Source of the DNA: Bacteroides sp. ET71
GTDB lineage: Bacteria; Bacteroidota; Bacteroidia; Bacteroidales; Bacteroidaceae
DNA: 64,000 nt
Direction of reading: 5' to 3'
Assembly: GCF_023336905.1 (NCBI RefSeq)
Contig: NZ_JAMBLS010000004.1
Coordinates: forward strand, 62,001-126,000
Shown here: one piece after another, positions 1-10,095 of the stretch
Numbering within the stretch: position 1 is the first letter of the stretch
How the letters are laid out: each line of letters starts with the position of its first letter
The notes under the pieces: model-generated
What the model saw: the letters and a program-made list of their open reading frames with translations, nothing else
Database searches by the model: none
What the model was told of the DNA's origin: nothing
Program-made: the position numbers and the translations under genes

Positions 1-424
1 ACCCGAAAACGGGGCAAACGGCATTTCCCGCCCCACGAAACCACTAATCAGGCACAGATTCAGCCCGCAAACACCCCGCAACAGCCGCGCCTCTGGCGGG
101 TGACGGCCATGCTTCGTGCGCGTCATCACCCGCCCCAAACCGCGCCACAGCCGGGACAAGATTTCACACAGCCTCCATTTCACGTCCGGATGCAATTTTT
201 CAAAAATCCGCCTTGTCAGATAATCCCACGGAAAGACATCTTTTTGACAGCAAAACACCCATATCTGCAACATCCTGACAATGCACATTTCTCCACCCAC
301 AGGCGTGCACCTCGCATGCAGAGGGAAGAAACGCTTTTCAGAATAAAACACCGTTCATTATCAAACGGATATGCTATCAACACACTGTTGAAAACTTCTC
401 CGAAAGTTTTTCCGGCAAACATAG
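1..424. other. Gene-free leader before the dcw cluster
   Basis: I see no convincing gene here. An open frame at 100-495 lacks any recognisable family signature, runs into mraZ and covers the operator, so I treat it as chance. Positions 84-128 hold two units of the degenerate 22-bp intergenic repeat described separately. The stretch 200-424 becomes A+T-rich toward the mraZ promoter. Confidence 0.6.
84..128 (+). repeat. 22-bp degenerate intergenic repeat, site A (2 units)
   Basis: Units at 84-105 and 106-128 match the core seen at five other sites: GCCRYGCYTC, a variable middle, then a C/G-rich end. This is the most diverged copy, because the usual CCGGACAACA end is altered. It lies upstream of the mraZ promoter in the same direction as the downstream genes. 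Confidence 0.5.
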
Positions 425-454
425 TGGGGAATTGTGGGGAATTGTGTACTTTTA
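425..454 (+). promoter_or_regulatory. mraZ promoter with MraZ-type operator boxes
   Basis: TGGGG occurs at 425-429 and again at 435-439, each followed by AATTG, so two boxes sit exactly 10 bp apart; a partial third (TGTAC) follows at 445. Known MraZ operators are TGGGN direct repeats separated by 5 nt, which this matches. A Bacteroidota -7-like element, TACTTTTA, is at 447-454, about 38 nt before the mraZ start. The boxes cover the -33 to -7 interval, so autorepression by MraZ is the natural inference. Confidence 0.75.
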
Positions 455-491
455 CCCCCGTTTATTATAATAAGGTAAAAAGAAACAAAAC

Positions 492-968
492 ATGACACGT
501 TTTTTGGGCAACATCGAAGCCAAGACAGACGCCAAAGGCAGGGTCTTCATCCCCGCCACCTTCCGGAAGCAGTTGCAAGCCGCATCCGAAGAGCGCCTCG
601 TGCTGCGCAAAGACGTGTTTCAGGACTGTCTGGTGCTATATCCGGAAAGCGTCTGGTTCCAGACCCAAAACGAGCTGCGCCGCCGCCTGAACAAGTGGAA
701 CGCCCAGCAGCAAGCCGTCTTCCGCCAGTTCGTCAGCGACGCAGAAGTGGTCATGCCCGATGCCAACGGCCGCATCCTCATCCCGCGGCGCTACCTGCTG
801 ATGGCAGGCATCCAGAGCGACGTGCGCTTCATAGGCATGGACGAAACCATCGAAATCTGGGCCAAAGAGCGGGCAGACGCGCCCTTCATGGAAGCGGAAG
901 ACTTCAGCCGCGCGCTGCAAGAAGCACTGAAAGACAATCTGCCGAACGAACAGGAGGAACAGACATGA
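492..968 (+). CDS. mraZ: Transcriptional regulator MraZ
   Basis: 158-residue MraZ/AbrB-fold DNA-binding protein, first gene of the dcw cluster. The N-terminus FLGNIEAKTDAKGRVFIPA is the conserved SpoVT/AbrB-like swapped-hairpin motif, and a second copy (DANGRILIPRRY) follows near residues 97-108, as expected for the two-module MraZ fold. Length is typical. The family binds TGGGN repeats in its own promoter, and such boxes lie just upstream (425-439). The stop overlaps the next start as ATGA (965-968), which suggests translational coupling to rsmH. Confidence 0.96.
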   Translation: MTRFLGNIEAKTDAKGRVFIPATFRKQLQAASEERLVLRKDVFQDCLVLYPESVWFQTQNELRRRLNKWNAQQQAVFRQFVSDAEVVMPDANGRILIPRRYLLMAGIQSDVRFIGMDETIEIWAKERADAPFMEAEDFSRALQEALKDNLPNEQEEQT

Positions 969-1906
969 CACAGGAAGCCACCACATACCACATCCCCGCG
1001 CTGCTGAAACCCAGCGTAGACGGACTGGACATACGCCCGGACGGGACGTACGTAGACGTCACCATGGGCGGAGGCGGACACACGCGCGAAATACTCTCGC
1101 GCCTGGGTCCCGACGGACGCCTGCTGGGATTCGACCAGGACGAAGACGCTGAACGGAACATACCCGACGACCCGCGCTTCACCTTCGTGCGCAGCAACTT
1201 CCGCTACCTGCGCAACTTCCTGCGCTACTACGGCGTCACACGCATAGACGGGCTGCTGGCTGACCTGGGCGTATCCTTCCACCACTTCGACGACAGCGAG
1301 CGCGGCTTCTCCTTCCGCTTTGACGGAGCCCTGGACATGCGCATGAACAAACGGGCGGGACAAACCGCGGCCGACGTCGTAAACAACTACGACGAGGAAC
1401 GGCTGGCACGCGTCTTCTACCTCTACGGAGAGCTGAAAAACAGCCGCCGCCTGGCCGCCACCCTGGTCAAAGCACGCGCCAACAAGACAATCGGCACCAT
1501 CGGCGAGTTTCTGGACATCGTGAAACCCCTCTTCGGGCGCGAACGCGAAAAGAAAGAACTGGCACGCGTCTTCCAGGCCCTCCGCATCGAAGTGAACCAA
1601 GAAATGGACGCCCTCAAAGAAATGCTCCAAGCCGCCACCGACGCGCTGCGACCCGGAGGCCGCCTGGCCATCATCACCTACCACTCGCTGGAAGACCGTC
1701 TGGTAAAGAACCTGATGAAAACCGGAAACGTAGAAGGAACCATACAGAAAGACTTCTTCGGCAACATACAGTCACCCTTCCGCTTGGTCAACAACAAAGT
1801 ACTGACACCAGACGAAGAAGAAGTGGCACGCAACCCCCGCTCGCGCAGCGCCAAACTGCGGATTGCCGAAAAGAAAGAAACGGAAGAAAAGAATAACGAC
1901 CACTAA
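965..1906 (+). CDS. rsmH: 16S rRNA (cytosine(1402)-N(4))-methyltransferase RsmH (MraW)
   Basis: 313 residues. It methylates N4 of C1402 in 16S rRNA using S-adenosylmethionine. The SAM-binding motif is clear near the N-terminus (VDVTMGGGGHTREIL), and the DLGVSFHHFDDSERGFSFRFDGALDMRMN and ITYHSLEDRLVK blocks are RsmH signatures. I chose the ATG at 965, overlapping the mraZ stop, because the protein aligns with the family from MTQEATTYHIPALL; a longer open frame from 695 merely reads across mraZ. The lysine/glutamate-rich tail is normal. Confidence 0.96.
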   Translation: MTQEATTYHIPALLKPSVDGLDIRPDGTYVDVTMGGGGHTREILSRLGPDGRLLGFDQDEDAERNIPDDPRFTFVRSNFRYLRNFLRYYGVTRIDGLLADLGVSFHHFDDSERGFSFRFDGALDMRMNKRAGQTAADVVNNYDEERLARVFYLYGELKNSRRLAATLVKARANKTIGTIGEFLDIVKPLFGREREKKELARVFQALRIEVNQEMDALKEMLQAATDALRPGGRLAIITYHSLEDRLVKNLMKTGNVEGTIQKDFFGNIQSPFRLVNNKVLTPDEEEVARNPRSRSAKLRIAEKKETEEKNNDH

Positions 1907-1916
1907 ACGACGCATC

Positions 1917-2264
1917 ATGAAGAAAGAAGATACAAACAACAAACGCCGCCCGAAGCGCACCTCGTGGAAAAGCTTCATCGGAGGAGACATACTGGCCACC
2001 GACTTTGTCCGCCGCCAGGCCAAACTGCTGGGACTGATCATGCTCTTGGTCTTGTTCTACATACACAACCGCTATAAGTGCCAACAACAGATGATTCGCT
2101 TGGAAGACCTGAAAGAACAGCTAACCGACATCAAATACGACGCCCTGACACGCAGCTCGGAACTCATGGAACGCAGCCGCCAGTCACGCATCGAAGAATA
2201 CATCGCCACCCGGGAGAGCGACCTGCAGACAGCCACAACCCCGCCCTACCTGATAAGAAAATAA
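1917..2264 (+). CDS. ftsL: FtsL-like cell-division protein
   Basis: 115 residues. A basic cytoplasmic N-terminus (KKEDTNNKRRPKRTSWKSF) is followed by one transmembrane segment (LLGLIMLLVLFYIHN, about residues 37-51) and a periplasmic coiled-coil-like stretch (MIRLEDLKEQLTDIKYDALTRSSELMERSRQSRIEEYI). Topology, size and position between rsmH and the division PBP fit the FtsL-type protein of Bacteroidota. The ATG at 1917 is preferred; an open frame extends up to 1863 inside rsmH. Confidence 0.85.
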   Translation: MKKEDTNNKRRPKRTSWKSFIGGDILATDFVRRQAKLLGLIMLLVLFYIHNRYKCQQQMIRLEDLKEQLTDIKYDALTRSSELMERSRQSRIEEYIATRESDLQTATTPPYLIRK

Positions 2265-2287
2265 CCGCAAGAAAGGAGACACAAGAT

Positions 2288-4441
2288 ATGGCCGTAAACC
2301 GGAAAAGCATTATCAACCGCTACTTCTTCATCGTCGTAATCATGTTGTTGCTGGGCGTATTCATCATCGTCAAGGCAGCCATCATCATGTACGCCGAACG
2401 AGAATACTGGCACGAAGTGGCCAAGCGCTTCGTGCGCGAAAACGTGACCATACGTCCCAACCGGGGAAACATCCTTTCGGCCGACGGCAAACTCATGGCA
2501 AGCTCCCTGCCCGAATACCGCATTTATATGGACTTCATATCCGGCGAAAAAGACCCTGAACGCCGAGCCAAAGACCAGCGTCGACGGGACACAGCCCTCA
2601 AAGACAGCCTGGACAGCATCTGCACCGGCCTGCACCGCATCTTCCCCGACAAAAGCACAGCCTACTTCAAACGCCACCTGCAACAAGGGCGCAAGAAGAA
2701 AAGCCGCCACTGGCTCATTTATCCGGGACGCATCTCTTACATCCAATACAAAGAAGTGAAGAAACTGCCCGTCTTCCGCCAAAGCATCTACTCCGGCGGC
2801 TTCCACGCACAAATCTACAACCAGCGCAAGAAGCCCTTCGGCTCCCTGGCCTCGCAGACCCTTGGCCGCCTCTATGCAGACACAGCCATGGGGGCACGCA
2901 ACGGCATTGAATTAGCCTTCGACTCCGTGCTTCGCGGCCGCAACGGCATCACCCACCGCCAAAAGGTCATGGACCGCTACCTCGACATAGTCGACATTCC
3001 TGCGCAAGACGGCTGTGACGTGGTTTCGACCATTGACGTCGGCATGCAGGACATTTGCGAGAAAGCACTGCGTGACGAACTGGAGCGCATCAACGCTTTC
3101 GTGGGCGTCGCCGTGCTGATGGAAGTTGCCACCGGCGAAGTGAAAGCCATCGTCAACCTGACCAAAGCCAGCGACGGACAATACTACGAGATGAACAGCA
3201 ACGCCATCAGCGACCTGCTGGAACCCGGCTCTACCTTCAAGACGGCCTCTATCATGGTGGCCTTGGAAGACGGAAAAATAACGCCACACACCCTGGTAGA
3301 CACCGGCAACGGGGTGATGAACATGTATGGAAGCAAGATGCGGGACCACAACTGGCACCGCGGAGGCTACGGCCAGATAGACGTGACACGCATCCTGGAA
3401 GTGTCGTCCAACGTCGGCGTGTCCTACCTCATCGACAAATACTATCGCGACGACCCACAAAAGTTCGTGGACGGGCTGAAGCGCATGAGCCTGGACCAGC
3501 CGCTCCATCTTCAGATTAAAGGCGAGGGCAAGCCTTATTTGAAAGGACCGGACGAACGCTACTTCGCCAAGACCACCCTGCCGTGGATGAGCATCGGGTA
3601 TGAAACGCAACTGCCGCCCATGAACATCCTGACGTTCTACAACGCCATAGCCAACAACGGTGTGATGGTGCGCCCCAAATTCGTCAAAGCATTGCTGAAA
3701 GACGGAGAGGTGGTAAAGGAATACCCTACGGAGATTATCAATCCTAAAATCTGTTCAGATTCGACGCTCACGAAAATACGAACCATCTTGCGCAGCGTAG
3801 TGAAGAACGGCCTGGCCAAACCGGCCGGAAACAACCAGTTCTCCGTGTCCGGCAAAACAGGGACAGCCCAGATTTCAAAGGGTAAGGAAGGCTACAAGTC
3901 GGGAAGGGTGAACTACCTGGTCAGCTTCTGCGGCTACTTTCCTTCCGAGGCACCGCGTTACAGTTGCATAGTCTCCATACAGAAGCCTGGACTTCCGGCC
4001 TCGGGCGGCCTGATGGCGGGCAGCGTCTTCGGCAAAATCGCCGAACGGGTGTTTGCACAGGACTTGCGTTTCGACCTCTCCGCTGCCGTCGACAGCACGT
4101 CGTGCCCCTTGCCGAATGTCAAGCAGGGTGAACTGCAAGAGGCGCTGGCTGTGCTAGACGAACTGAACATCCCGGTAGAAGAAGAACGGACGGACAACAA
4201 TCAGCCATGGGCTTGGGGCACCGCACAGCCGGACAGCAGTGAAATCCGGTTGCAAGAGCACGAATCGAAAGCCGGCCTCGTACCCAATGTCATAGGCATG
4301 GGCGCCAAAGATGCGGTCTACCTGCTGGAAAGCCACGGGCTGAGGGTACGCCTCAACGGCATAGGGCGAGTCAGAAGGCAGTCACTGCAGGCTGGAAGCC
4401 ACGTGCAGAAAGGACAGACCATCGCGCTGACATTAAAATAA
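2288..4441 (+). CDS. ftsI: Division-specific penicillin-binding protein with PASTA domain (FtsI/Spo VD type)
   Basis: 717 residues. Septal peptidoglycan transpeptidase. One N-terminal membrane anchor (about 12-32, [21 protein letters not shown]), a dimerisation domain, then the transpeptidase with S315-T-F-K318 (nucleophile and general base), S373-S-N375 and K523-T-G. The C-terminal ~65 residues ([23 protein letters not shown]...) form one PASTA module, usual for Bacteroidota FtsI. The start at 2288 ([12 protein letters not shown]) follows the ftsL stop by 23 nt; the frame opens further upstream inside ftsL. Confidence 0.94.
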   Translation: MAVNRKSIINRYFFIVVIMLLLGVFIIVKAAIIMYAEREYWHEVAKRFVRENVTIRPNRGNILSADGKLMASSLPEYRIYMDFISGEKDPERRAKDQRRRDTALKDSLDSICTGLHRIFPDKSTAYFKRHLQQGRKKKSRHWLIYPGRISYIQYKEVKKLPVFRQSIYSGGFHAQIYNQRKKPFGSLASQTLGRLYADTAMGARNGIELAFDSVLRGRNGITHRQKVMDRYLDIVDIPAQDGCDVVSTIDVGMQDICEKALRDELERINAFVGVAVLMEVATGEVKAIVNLTKASDGQYYEMNSNAISDLLEPGSTFKTASIMVALEDGKITPHTLVDTGNGVMNMYGSKMRDHNWHRGGYGQIDVTRILEVSSNVGVSYLIDKYYRDDPQKFVDGLKRMSLDQPLHLQIKGEGKPYLKGPDERYFAKTTLPWMSIGYETQLPPMNILTFYNAIANNGVMVRPKFVKALLKDGEVVKEYPTEIINPKICSDSTLTKIRTILRSVVKNGLAKPAGNNQFSVSGKTGTAQISKGKEGYKSGRVNYLVSFCGYFPSEAPRYSCIVSIQKPGLPASGGLMAGSVFGKIAERVFAQDLRFDLSAAVDSTSCPLPNVKQGELQEALAVLDELNIPVEEERTDNNQPWAWGTAQPDSSEIRLQEHESKAGLVPNVIGMGAKDAVYLLESHGLRVRLNGIGRVRRQSLQAGSHVQKGQTIALTLK

Positions 4442-4472
4442 GAAGATAAACCAATACACATTATTATATATA

Positions 4473-5939
4473 ATGAAACTGAATGAGCTACTAAAGACGG
4501 TGCAACCGACGGAAATCATCGGCAGCACGGACATCGAAATAACGGGTGTGAACATTGATTCGCGCCTGATAGAGAAAGGCCATCTTTTCATGGCCATGCG
4601 GGGCACGCAGACAGACGGGCACGCCTACATCCCGGCAGCCATCGAGAAGGGTGCCTGTGCCATCGTGTGTGAAAAACTGCCCGAGAACAGCCAGGCAGCA
4701 GACGTGTCGCCGAAGGTCACCTACGTAGTGGTGAAAGACAGCGAAGAGGCCGTAGGCCGGATAGCCACGTTGTTCTACGGCGACCCTACGTCGAAGCTGG
4801 AGCTGGTGGGGGTGACGGGTACCAACGGCAAGACAACGACGGCCACCCTGCTCTACCGGCTGTTCCGCTACTTCGGCTACAAGGCCGGCCTGATTTCGAC
4901 CGTCTGCAACTACATAGACGACCAGGCCGTGCCCACGGAACATACCACTCCCGACCCCATCACGCTGAACCGCCTGCTGGGCCAAATGGCCGACGCCGGC
5001 TGCCAGTATGCGTTCATGGAGGTCAGTTCGCACGCCATCGCGCAGAAACGCATCAGCGGCCTGCGCTTTGCGGGAGGCATCTTCACCAACCTGACGCGCG
5101 ACCATCTGGACTATCACAAGACGGTGGAGAACTACCTGCGTGCCAAGAAGAAGTTTTTCGACGACATGCCGAGCAACGCCTTCAGTCTGGTGAACGTGGA
5201 TGATAAGAACGGCATGGTAATGGTACAGAACACACGCTCGCAAGTACGGACTTACTCCTTGCGCAGCCTTTGCGACTTCAAGGGCCGTGTCCTGGAGAGC
5301 CATTTCGAAGGCATGTTGCTGGACTTCAACGGTCAGGAAGTGGCCGTACATTTCATCGGCCGGTTCAATGCCTACAACCTCCTGGCCGTGTTCGGCGCAG
5401 CGGTACTGCTGGGTCAGAAGCCCGAACAGGTGCTCATCGGCCTCAGCACGCTACACCCCGTGGCGGGGCGTTTCGAAGCCATCCGCTCGCCGCAGGGCTA
5501 TACGGCCATTGTCGACTACGCGCATACGCCTGACGCACTGGTGAACGTGCTGAACGCCATCCACGGCGTGCTGGAAGGGCGCGGCAAGGTCATCACCGTG
5601 GTGGGTGCCGGCGGCAACCGCGACAAGGGGAAACGCCCCATGATGGCCAAAGAGGCTGCCCGGCTGAGCGACCGCCTCATCATCACCAGCGACAACCCGC
5701 GCTTCGAAGAGCCGCAGGCCATCATCGACGACATGCTGGGCGGACTGAACGCCGAAGACCGGCAGAAGACGCTGTCCATCGTCGACCGCCGCGAAGCCAT
5801 ACGCACCGCCTGCATGTTGGCACAGCGGGGAGACGTCGTCCTGGTGGCAGGCAAGGGGCACGAGGACTATCAGGAGATAAAAGGCGTGAAACACCACTTC
5901 GACGACCGGGAGGAACTGAAGAAGATTATGAACAACTGA
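4473..5939 (+). CDS. murE: UDP-N-acetylmuramoyl-tripeptide synthetase MurE (meso-DAP adding)
   Basis: 488 residues. ATP-dependent ligase adding the third stem-peptide residue to UDP-MurNAc-L-Ala-D-Glu. The P-loop T115-G-T-N-G-K-T-T is intact. The specificity motif D407-N-P-R410 is present; in characterised MurE enzymes DNPR marks meso-diaminopimelate, so the wall should carry meso-DAP. The segments [13 protein letters not shown] and [14 protein letters not shown] are also typical. It lies 31 nt after the PBP gene in the same operon. Confidence 0.96.
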   Translation: MKLNELLKTVQPTEIIGSTDIEITGVNIDSRLIEKGHLFMAMRGTQTDGHAYIPAAIEKGACAIVCEKLPENSQAADVSPKVTYVVVKDSEEAVGRIATLFYGDPTSKLELVGVTGTNGKTTTATLLYRLFRYFGYKAGLISTVCNYIDDQAVPTEHTTPDPITLNRLLGQMADAGCQYAFMEVSSHAIAQKRISGLRFAGGIFTNLTRDHLDYHKTVENYLRAKKKFFDDMPSNAFSLVNVDDKNGMVMVQNTRSQVRTYSLRSLCDFKGRVLESHFEGMLLDFNGQEVAVHFIGRFNAYNLLAVFGAAVLLGQKPEQVLIGLSTLHPVAGRFEAIRSPQGYTAIVDYAHTPDALVNVLNAIHGVLEGRGKVITVVGAGGNRDKGKRPMMAKEAARLSDRLIITSDNPRFEEPQAIIDDMLGGLNAEDRQKTLSIVDRREAIRTACMLAQRGDVVLVAGKGHEDYQEIKGVKHHFDDREELKKIMNN

Positions 5940-5968
5940 CTACTAACCACTGAGGACTGAAGACTGAT

Positions 5969-7237
5969 ATGCTGTATTATTTATTCCAATGGCTCGACCA
6001 ATATGACTTTCCCGGTGCCGGGATGTTCTCGTACACGTCTTTCCGCTCGCTGATGGCGGTCATACTGGCACTGCTCATCTCGAGCATCTGGGGCGACCGT
6101 TTCATTCACCTGCTCAAGCGGAAACAAATTACAGAAACGCAGCGCGATGCCAAGATAGACCCGTTCGGAGTGAACAAGGTGGGGGTGCCATCCATGGGAG
6201 GAATCATCATCATTGTGGCCATCCTGATTCCCTGCCTCCTGCTGGGGCGGTTGGACAACATCTACATGCTGCTGATGCTCATTACCACCGTGTGGCTCGG
6301 CTCCCTGGGGTTTGCCGACGACTACATCAAGATATTCAAGCGCGACAAGGAAGGGCTGCACGGCAAGTTCAAGATTATCGGACAGGTGGGGTTGGGACTG
6401 ATTGTGGGGCTGACGCTCTACCTGAGTCCCCAGGTAGTCATCCGCGAAAATATCGAACTGGAGAAGACAGACGGCAGCATGGAAGTGGTGCACGCAGCCA
6501 AAGAAATCAAGGCCACGCAGACCACCATCCCGTTCTTCAAAAGCAATAACCTGGACTACGCCGACATCATGGGTTTTCTGGGCGAACATGCCCAGACGGC
6601 GGGCTGGATACTGTTTGTCTTCGTCACCATCTTCGTAGTGACAGCAGTCAGCAACGGGGCAAACCTGAACGACGGCATGGACGGCATGGCGGCGGGCAAT
6701 TCGGCCATCATCGGGCTGACCCTCGGCATACTGGCCTACGTGTCGAGCCACATCGAGTTCGCCGGTTATCTGAACATCATGTTCATCCCCGGGTCGGAAG
6801 AGCTGGTTATCTTCATCTGCGCCTTCATCGGCGCACTGATAGGCTTCCTGTGGTACAACGCCTACCCCGCCCAAGTGTTCATGGGCGACACGGGCAGCCT
6901 GACCATCGGGGGCATCATTGCCGTCTTCGCCATCATCATCCACAAGGAACTGCTCATCCCCATCCTGTGCGGCGTGTTCCTGGTGGAGAACCTGTCGGTC
7001 ATCCTGCAGCGCGTCTACTACAAGGCCGGCAAACGCTGCGGACGGAAGCAACGGCTGTTCAAGCGGACGCCCATCCACGACCACTTCCGCACGTCGCTGT
7101 CGCAGGTGGAGCCGGGATGCCGCGTAGTCTTCTCGAAGCCGGACCAACTGTTCCACGAGTCCAAGATAACCGTCCGCTTCTGGATAGTCACCATCGTGCT
7201 GGCAGCGATAACCATCATCACGCTGAAGATAAGATGA
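5969..7237 (+). CDS. mraY: Phospho-N-acetylmuramoyl-pentapeptide-transferase MraY
   Basis: 422 residues. Integral membrane enzyme transferring phospho-MurNAc-pentapeptide to undecaprenyl phosphate to make lipid I. Hydrophobic segments span the protein; signatures include PSMGGIIII, FADDYIKIFKRDKEGL, NGANLNDGMDGMAAGNSAI and GDTGSLTIGGII, which carry the conserved aspartates, plus the RTPIHDHF block near the C-terminus. The inserted region after the fourth helix (VIRENIELEKTDGSMEVVHAAKEIK) is longer than in E. coli but usual in Bacteroidota. Confidence 0.96.
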   Translation: MLYYLFQWLDQYDFPGAGMFSYTSFRSLMAVILALLISSIWGDRFIHLLKRKQITETQRDAKIDPFGVNKVGVPSMGGIIIIVAILIPCLLLGRLDNIYMLLMLITTVWLGSLGFADDYIKIFKRDKEGLHGKFKIIGQVGLGLIVGLTLYLSPQVVIRENIELEKTDGSMEVVHAAKEIKATQTTIPFFKSNNLDYADIMGFLGEHAQTAGWILFVFVTIFVVTAVSNGANLNDGMDGMAAGNSAIIGLTLGILAYVSSHIEFAGYLNIMFIPGSEELVIFICAFIGALIGFLWYNAYPAQVFMGDTGSLTIGGIIAVFAIIIHKELLIPILCGVFLVENLSVILQRVYYKAGKRCGRKQRLFKRTPIHDHFRTSLSQVEPGCRVVFSKPDQLFHESKITVRFWIVTIVLAAITIITLKIR

Positions 7238-7264
7238 CGGAAACGAAAACGAAATACAAGCCCG

Positions 7265-7324
7265 GCTGTCGTCCGCAAGAAGCGCGCCTCTTCCGAACCG
7301 AAAGCGCCGTTCGTCCGGACAACA
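7265..7324 (+). repeat. 22-bp degenerate intergenic repeat, site B (mraY-murD gap)
   Basis: The 132-bp mraY-murD gap holds units at 7282-7303 (22 bp) and 7304-7324 (21 bp), preceded by a partial unit from 7265. The second ends with the full CCGGACAACA core. The gap interrupts an otherwise tightly packed operon, and nothing else is recognisable in it. Confidence 0.65.
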
Positions 7325-7369
7325 GACAAAGCACATCCGCAGGGCCACGAGAAATGAATAGAAACTGAT

Positions 7370-8743
7370 ATGAAAAAAACAAAAGAAAAAGACATGGAAA
7401 CCGAAAAGAAGAAACGAATCGTCATACTGGGTGCCGGAGAAAGCGGCGCCGGAGCAGCCGTGCTGGCACGGGTGAAGGGACTGGACACGTTCGTATCCGA
7501 CCAAGGACCCATCAAGGACAAATACAAAGCCCTGCTGGACCAATACGGCATCGAATGGGAAGAAAACGGACACACGGAAGCCAAGATTCTGAACGCCGAC
7601 GAGGTGGTGAAAAGCCCCGGCATACCGAACGATGCACCCATCATCCGGAAACTGAAGGAACTGGGCACGCCCATCATCTCCGAGATTGAGTTTGCCGGAC
7701 GATACACCCATGCCAAGATGATTTGCGTCACCGGCTCCAACGGCAAAACAACCACCACGTCGCTCATCTACCACATCTTCAAGAGCGCGGGGATGAACGT
7801 GGGACTGGCCGGCAATATCGGCAAAAGCCTTGCGTTGCAAGTAGCCACGGAAAACTTCGACTACTACGTCATCGAGCTCAGCTCGTTCCAACTGGACAAC
7901 ATGTACCGCTTCCGCGCCAACATCGCCGTGCTGATGAACATCACGCCCGACCACCTGGACCGCTACGACCACTGCATGCAGAAGTACGTGGACGCCAAGT
8001 TCCGCATCACACAGAACCAAACGCCGGAAGACGCCTTCATCTACTGGAACGACGACCCCATCATCCGCCGCGAGCTGGCACGCCACGGACTCCGGGCACA
8101 CCTCTACCCCTTCTCGGCCGTGAAAGAAGACGGAGCCATCGCCTACGTGGAAGATGACGAAGTGAAGATAAACGAGCCGATAGCCTTCAACATGGAGCAG
8201 GAAGAACTGGCCCTGACCGGCGTACACAACCTCTACAACTCCCTGGCAGCCGGCATCTCGGCCAACGTGGCGGGCATCGCCAAGGAAGACATCCGCAAGG
8301 CGCTGTCCGACTTCAAGGGAGTGCCCCATCGCTTGGAGTACGTGGCCACCGTGCGCGACGTGCGCTTCATCAACGACTCGAAAGCCACCAACGTGAACTC
8401 CTGCTGGTATGCCCTCCAAAGCATGAAGACGCCTACCGTGCTGATTCTGGGCGGCAAGGACAAAGGAAACGATTACCGCGAAATCGAAGAACTGGTGCGC
8501 CAGAAGTGCCGCGCCCTGGTCTTCCTCGGACTGCACAACGAGAAGCTGCACGCCTTCTTCGACCCTCTGGGCCTGCCCACGGCAGACGTGCAAACGGGAA
8601 TGGAAGACGCCGTAAACGCAGCCTACCGGCTGGCACAGCGCGGAGACACGGTGCTGCTAAGCCCCTGCTGCGCCTCGTTCGACCTGTTCAAGAGCTACGA
8701 AGACCGTGGCGACCAGTTCAAGAGTTATGTCAGAGCATTGTAA
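7370..8743 (+). CDS. murD: UDP-N-acetylmuramoylalanine--D-glutamate ligase MurD
   Basis: 457 residues. Adds D-Glu to UDP-MurNAc-L-Ala. N-terminal Rossmann-like motif RIVILGAGESGAGAA; ATP-binding P-loop G122-S-N-G-K-T; NITPDHLDRYDH and the late DSKATNVNS and LSPCCASFDLFKSYEDRGDQF blocks are MurD signatures. An alternative ATG at 7394 (METEKKKRIV) would shorten it by 8 residues and is equally plausible. It ends 12 nt before ftsW. Confidence 0.95.
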   Translation: MKKTKEKDMETEKKKRIVILGAGESGAGAAVLARVKGLDTFVSDQGPIKDKYKALLDQYGIEWEENGHTEAKILNADEVVKSPGIPNDAPIIRKLKELGTPIISEIEFAGRYTHAKMICVTGSNGKTTTTSLIYHIFKSAGMNVGLAGNIGKSLALQVATENFDYYVIELSSFQLDNMYRFRANIAVLMNITPDHLDRYDHCMQKYVDAKFRITQNQTPEDAFIYWNDDPIIRRELARHGLRAHLYPFSAVKEDGAIAYVEDDEVKINEPIAFNMEQEELALTGVHNLYNSLAAGISANVAGIAKEDIRKALSDFKGVPHRLEYVATVRDVRFINDSKATNVNSCWYALQSMKTPTVLILGGKDKGNDYREIEELVRQKCRALVFLGLHNEKLHAFFDPLGLPTADVQTGMEDAVNAAYRLAQRGDTVLLSPCCASFDLFKSYEDRGDQFKSYVRAL

Positions 8744-8755
8744 TTCCTCATCAGA

Positions 8756-10069
8756 ATGGACCTTTTACGCAACATATTCAAGGGCGACAAAGTGGTATGG
8801 ATCATATTCCTCTGCCTTTGCCTGATCTCCGTAGTCGAAGTGTTCAGCGCTTCGAGCACGCTGATTTACGACTCGGGCAACCACTGGGCGCCCATCACGC
8901 GCCATGCGAGCTTCCTGGCCGGCGGGGCCTTAGTGGTTATCTTCTTCCACAACGTCCCCTACCGTTGGTTCCAGCTCCTGCCCCGTCTTCTGTTGCCCTT
9001 AGCCGGCATATTCCTGATACTGCTGCTTGTCTTTGACAACCTGCACCTGGGCGGCCTGCTCGTCATCGAGAAGACCAACGAGGCAGGCCGCTGGGTCAAG
9101 CTGCTGGGCATCCCCTTCCAGCCATCCGAGTTCGCCAAGATGGGGGTCATCATCGCCACCGCCTACTACCTGTCCCGAGGACAGAACGAAAAAGGAGCCT
9201 CGCCCAAAGCCTTCTGGCAAATCCTTCGGGTGGCAGGCATCACTTGCCTGCTCATACTGCCGGAAAACTACTCCACCGCAGCGCTGCTCTTTATAGTGGT
9301 TTACATGATGATGATTGTCGGACGCATACAGGCACGCAAGCTGCTGGCGCTGGGAGCTCTGCTGCTGGCCGCCGCACTGCTGTTCGTAGGCTTCCTGTTC
9401 GTCACGCCCGACAGTTCACTGGAGAAAATTCCGTTGGGCCACCGTTTCACCACAGTCAAAGGGCGCATAGCAGACTTCGTATCCAGCGAAGAAGTGCCTC
9501 CCTCGAAATACAATATCAGTGACAACGCACAGGTGGGGCACGCACGAATCGCCGTGGCCACCAGCGGCATCCTTGGCAAAGGCCCGGGCAACTCGGTGCA
9601 ACGCGACTTCCTGAGCCAAGCCTACTCGGACTTCATCTTCGCCATCATCATTGAAGAGCTGGGGCTGCTGGGCGGCGGGTTCGTGGTCTTTCTTTACTTG
9701 TGGCTGCTCATCCGTTGCTGGCGCATCGCCAACAAGTGCGAACGAACATTTCCGGCCTTTCTGGTGTTAGGCATTGGACTCATACTGGTCACACAGGCCA
9801 TGTTCAACATGATGGTGGCCGTGGGGCTGGCCCCCGTCACCGGACAACCGTTGCCACTGATCAGCCGAGGCGGAACGTCCACCATTATCAACTGTGTGTA
9901 CATCGGGCTCATCCTCAGTGTAAGCCGCTACAACATCGAACAGCAGCAACTCCGTGAAGCCGAAGAAGCAGCCGCTGCTGCCCAGGCGGAGCAGGTCGAG
10001 ACACAGGACGTGCAGGCTCCGGCCGAGCCCAGTGCCCCTTCGCTGAACAATGACGATGAATTGGTATAG
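8756..10069 (+). CDS. ftsW: SEDS glycosyltransferase FtsW
   Basis: 437 residues. Septal peptidoglycan polymerase of the SEDS family, acting with the division PBP encoded upstream. About ten transmembrane helices can be picked out, and the conserved motif GLAPVTGQPLPLISRGGTSTI sits before the last helix. The C-terminal tail (about 405-437) is a low-complexity Ala/Glu/Gln/Pro stretch ending in NNDDELV, probably cytoplasmic and disordered. Confidence 0.95.
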   Translation: MDLLRNIFKGDKVVWIIFLCLCLISVVEVFSASSTLIYDSGNHWAPITRHASFLAGGALVVIFFHNVPYRWFQLLPRLLLPLAGIFLILLLVFDNLHLGGLLVIEKTNEAGRWVKLLGIPFQPSEFAKMGVIIATAYYLSRGQNEKGASPKAFWQILRVAGITCLLILPENYSTAALLFIVVYMMMIVGRIQARKLLALGALLLAAALLFVGFLFVTPDSSLEKIPLGHRFTTVKGRIADFVSSEEVPPSKYNISDNAQVGHARIAVATSGILGKGPGNSVQRDFLSQAYSDFIFAIIIEELGLLGGGFVVFLYLWLLIRCWRIANKCERTFPAFLVLGIGLILVTQAMFNMMVAVGLAPVTGQPLPLISRGGTSTIINCVYIGLILSVSRYNIEQQQLREAEEAAAAAQAEQVETQDVQAPAEPSAPSLNNDDELV

Positions 10070-10095
10070 AATATAAACGATATAAAATTAGCATT

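Noticed and set aside
100-495. 131-codon frame before mraZ
   Set aside because: Crosses the 22-bp repeat, operator and promoter, has no family features, and overlaps mraZ.
5981-8593. 870-codon minus-strand frame opposite mraY-murD
   Set aside because: Antisense shadow. High G+C and codon bias suppress stops; protein is His/Val/Gln-rich without motifs.
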